Origin: Myxococcales bacterium
Lineage (GTDB): Bacteria > Myxococcota_A > Polyangia > Nannocystales > Nannocystaceae
Direction: 5' to 3'
NCBI GenBank assembly: GCA_020633315.1
Contig: JACKDV010000025.1
Location: 15,456-79,455, forward strand
Length of the DNA stretch: 64,000 bases
A program made the translations under genes and the position numbers. Positions 62,120-64,000 of the stretch are shown piece by piece; positions within the stretch are counted from its first letter, which is position 1, and each line of letters begins with the position of its first letter. The notes beneath the pieces were generated by a model. That model did not search any database, had not been told where the DNA came from, and saw only the letters and a list, made by a program, of their open reading frames with translations.

Positions 62120-62983
62120 ATGCGCACCACGTCCATCCTCGGGCTCGACCCGCTGCGGCTCGGTCTCGGTCTGGGGCTGAGCCTCGGGCTCGGCGTGACC
62201 ACGGGCGCGGGCTGCCTGCGAATCGATCCCTTCGAGTGCCAGCGCGATGCCGACTGCGTGCACGACGGCCTGGGGGGCACCTGCCTGCTCACGCAGGGGA
62301 CCTGCGTCTACCTCGATCCCGCCTGCCCCAGCACCGGCTACAGCACGGCCGAGGGCCGCTGCGTGCTCGGCCCCCCGCCGTCGAGCAACGACGGCAGGGG
62401 CTCCGGGGGGCCCGGCTCCACCTCCAGCCCCAGCGGTCCGCACACGAGCGAGGGCGACGACTCCGAGGGCAGCACGGGCGGCGCCCCGCCGGACACCGGC
62501 GACGAGGGCCCGCCCGCCACCACCGGCTCGTCCTCCTGCGCGGGGCCCATGGACGACATCACCGCCCAGGGCGTGGTGGAGGCCAGCTCCGTGTACAACG
62601 ACGACTTCCACGCGTACCTGGCCGTGGACAGCAACTACGGCTCCTCGTGGTTCTCCTCGGGCCCCGAGCCCGGCGGCCTGCCCTCGCTGTTCACCTGGAC
62701 GGTGCTCGAGCCGCACTGCATCTCGGAGATCCACTTCACCGGCAACGGGCTGCACCAAAACCCCGCCTACCGCGAGGACTTCGGCTTCGGCAGCATGGTG
62801 GTGCGGGTCTACGACGGCAGCGACACCCTGCTCTTCCAGCAGATGCTCGCCCTGCCCGGCACCCCCGATCCCCCGGTGGTGGCCTACCCCGACGTCGAGG
62901 GCGTCAAGGTCGAGCTCGAGCTGTTCGACCACGAGAGCAACGACTGCGGCGGCTTCAGCGAGCTGGAGATCATCGGCGACTGA
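62120..62983 (+). CDS. Lipoprotein with F5/8 type C (discoidin)-like domain
   Basis: A 287-residue predicted lipoprotein (LGLSLGLGVTTGAGC lipobox). A Cys-rich N-terminal segment (CLRIDPFECQRDADCVHDGLGGTCLL) and a Ser/Pro/Gly/Thr linker lead to a C-terminal domain of about 130 residues: VVEASSVYNDDFHAYLAVDSNYGSSWFS, the typical A-x-D-G/N-xxxTxW entry of discoidin domains, ending FDHESNDCGGFSELEIIG. Such domains bind glycans or phospholipids. ATG 62120 lies 5 nt after the TPR stop, so it may belong to the kinase operon. No enzyme domain. Confidence 0.82.
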   Translation: MRTTSILGLDPLRLGLGLGLSLGLGVTTGAGCLRIDPFECQRDADCVHDGLGGTCLLTQGTCVYLDPACPSTGYSTAEGRCVLGPPPSSNDGRGSGGPGSTSSPSGPHTSEGDDSEGSTGGAPPDTGDEGPPATTGSSSCAGPMDDITAQGVVEASSVYNDDFHAYLAVDSNYGSSWFSSGPEPGGLPSLFTWTVLEPHCISEIHFTGNGLHQNPAYREDFGFGSMVVRVYDGSDTLLFQQMLALPGTPDPPVVAYPDVEGVKVELELFDHESNDCGGFSELEIIGD

Positions 62984-63052
62984 CGTCGACGGCGGGCCCT
63001 CGGTTTCGCCGAGAAGTTCGGGCGCGGGCCCGGGCGTGCTATGGCGCCCAGG

Positions 63053-63916
63053 ATGGCTCGCTCCGCGCACCGATCGCGAGGACCGTGGTCGATGGGGCTC
63101 GCCCTGGCGATGGGCCTCTCGACGGGCTCGGCGATGGGCTGCGGCGACGACGAGGAGCCCTCGGAGCCCCGCGAGGCCATGGCGGGGCGCGTGGGCGACG
63201 TGCTGCCGGTGGTGATGCCCGCCGATGCACCGCTGCCCGCCGACCGCGAGGCGATCCTGCGCGAGCTGGCCCCGCTGCCCAGCGCGTCGCTGCTGGTGGT
63301 CTACGAGGTCGAGGGCCCGGGGGGCCTGAGCGGCAGCCTCGAGGTGCTGGCGCGTCCCGGCGGGCTGCGCCGCGAGAACTGGACCCTGCAGGTGCCGCTG
63401 GGAGCCGAGGGCGAGCGCCGCCTGGCGGGCTCGACCATCCAGACCCCCGAGGGGATCTGGGTGGAGGGCAGCCCGCCCGAGTCGATCACCCCGTCGCCCC
63501 TGGGCGCGCTGGCCGATGCGTACCTCGAGCTCGAGCCCGAGTCGCGACGGGCCTTCGTGGAGCGGATCCGAGCGCTGCAGGCCACCCTGGCCGAGGCGCG
63601 CGAGCACGACGAGGGCCCGACCGAGCAGATCCTGGGCGTGCCCTGCCACGTGACCCGCGTGGCCGCCATCGAGATGTGCCTGTGGGAGGCCACGGGCCTG
63701 CCGCTGCGCTACGAGGGCGAGGGGCTGCGCCTGCGCGCCCTCAACGTGGATGCCAACGCGAGCCTCGGCGACGGGGCCTTCGCGCTCCCCTTCGTGCCGC
63801 CGGCCTCCCCCCCGGGCTTCGACGCCCCGGCCTCGCTGCGCCGCTTCGTCGAGGGCGAGCTGGCCGAGCTGGCGCCGCTGCTGCATCCGGGGCTGCGCCC
63901 CTTCGCCTCCACCTGA
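63053..63916 (+). CDS. Lipoprotein of unknown function
   Basis: A 287-residue predicted lipoprotein (SMGLALAMGLSTGSAMGC lipobox). Mature domain: LLVVYEVEGPGGLSGSLEVLARPGGLRRENWTLQVPLGAEG reads like beta strands of a YxxxG-type outer-membrane-lipoprotein fold (LolA/LolB-like or DUF4412-like), followed by helices rich in Glu/Ala/Arg and a further strand pair. No family assigned. ATG 63053 rather than the in-frame ATG 63041, because TATGGC lies 7 nt before it. No terminator seen before the window's end. Confidence 0.72.
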   Translation: MARSAHRSRGPWSMGLALAMGLSTGSAMGCGDDEEPSEPREAMAGRVGDVLPVVMPADAPLPADREAILRELAPLPSASLLVVYEVEGPGGLSGSLEVLARPGGLRRENWTLQVPLGAEGERRLAGSTIQTPEGIWVEGSPPESITPSPLGALADAYLELEPESRRAFVERIRALQATLAEAREHDEGPTEQILGVPCHVTRVAAIEMCLWEATGLPLRYEGEGLRLRALNVDANASLGDGAFALPFVPPASPPGFDAPASLRRFVEGELAELAPLLHPGLRPFAST

Positions 63917-64000
63917 GCCGCGGCGCGAGGCGATCGACGCGGCCCGTCGCTGGTGTGCGCCACGATCCGGTGGGGGGCGGTCGAGGGCTGAGATACCGTC

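Overview
The window is 64 kb of very GC-rich DNA with strong G/C third-position bias. It holds many short secreted lipoproteins with Thr/Ser/Gly-rich linkers after the lipobox, four Ser/Thr protein kinases, two DUF1592/DUF1552 operons, a class II (B12-dependent) ribonucleotide reductase and an ECF sigma factor. Together these suggest a myxobacterium, most like the Nannocystis/Plesiocystis group. That assignment is inference from gene content; there is no rRNA, tRNA, phage gene, transposase or CRISPR array here.

Layout: 1-9.5 kb has the end of a decarboxylating dehydrogenase gene, an ICMT-like methyltransferase, a DUF1592-DUF1552 operon, a soluble kinase, a lipoprotein-patatin operon, a Cys-rich lipoprotein and a monothiol glutaredoxin. 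9.6-19.2 kb has a Tat-exported SGNH hydrolase, an RND/MMPL exporter with an acidic Trp/Asp-rich insertion, a POT peptide transporter, an atypical two-component-like pair whose divergent start codons overlap, and a winged-helix protein. 19.2-24.1 kb is a long regulatory-looking region followed by nrdJ. 24.1-27.7 kb has a putative zinc peptidase, two lipoproteins and a kinase. 27.7-36.5 kb is an envelope cluster: ftsE-ftsX-envC-like, an adenosine-deaminase-family gene, a DsbA-like lipoprotein, a CtpA-type protease and a CPA2 antiporter. 36.5-37.6 kb carries three tandem paralogous small lipoprotein-like genes sharing a 94-bp near-identical block. 37.6-46.5 kb has glgC, a beta-helix lipoprotein, a second DUF1592-DUF1552 pair and the ECF sigma gene. 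46.5-54.8 kb has lipoproteins, a kinase-TPR pair, a Cip1-like lectin-fold lipoprotein, a divergent polysaccharide deacetylase and an FHA protein. 54.8-57.7 kb is a lower-GC two-gene segment bounded by 45-bp direct repeats. 57.6-64 kb has a GNAT-like acyltransferase, a sterol-desaturase-family enzyme, a second kinase-TPR pair and two lipoproteins.

The strongest system-level signals are: (i) a TAnnnT -10 box 5-9 nt upstream of the start codon of about 15 genes, which predicts widespread leaderless transcription; (ii) a 48-nt motif with fixed internal spacing upstream of both the second DUF1592 operon and the Cip1-like lipoprotein gene, plausibly the promoter of the ECF sigma factor encoded at the end of that operon; (iii) the three tandem DREAIL lipoproteins; (iv) the repeat-bounded protease island; and (v) two duplicated kinase-TPR modules with matching C-terminal tails.
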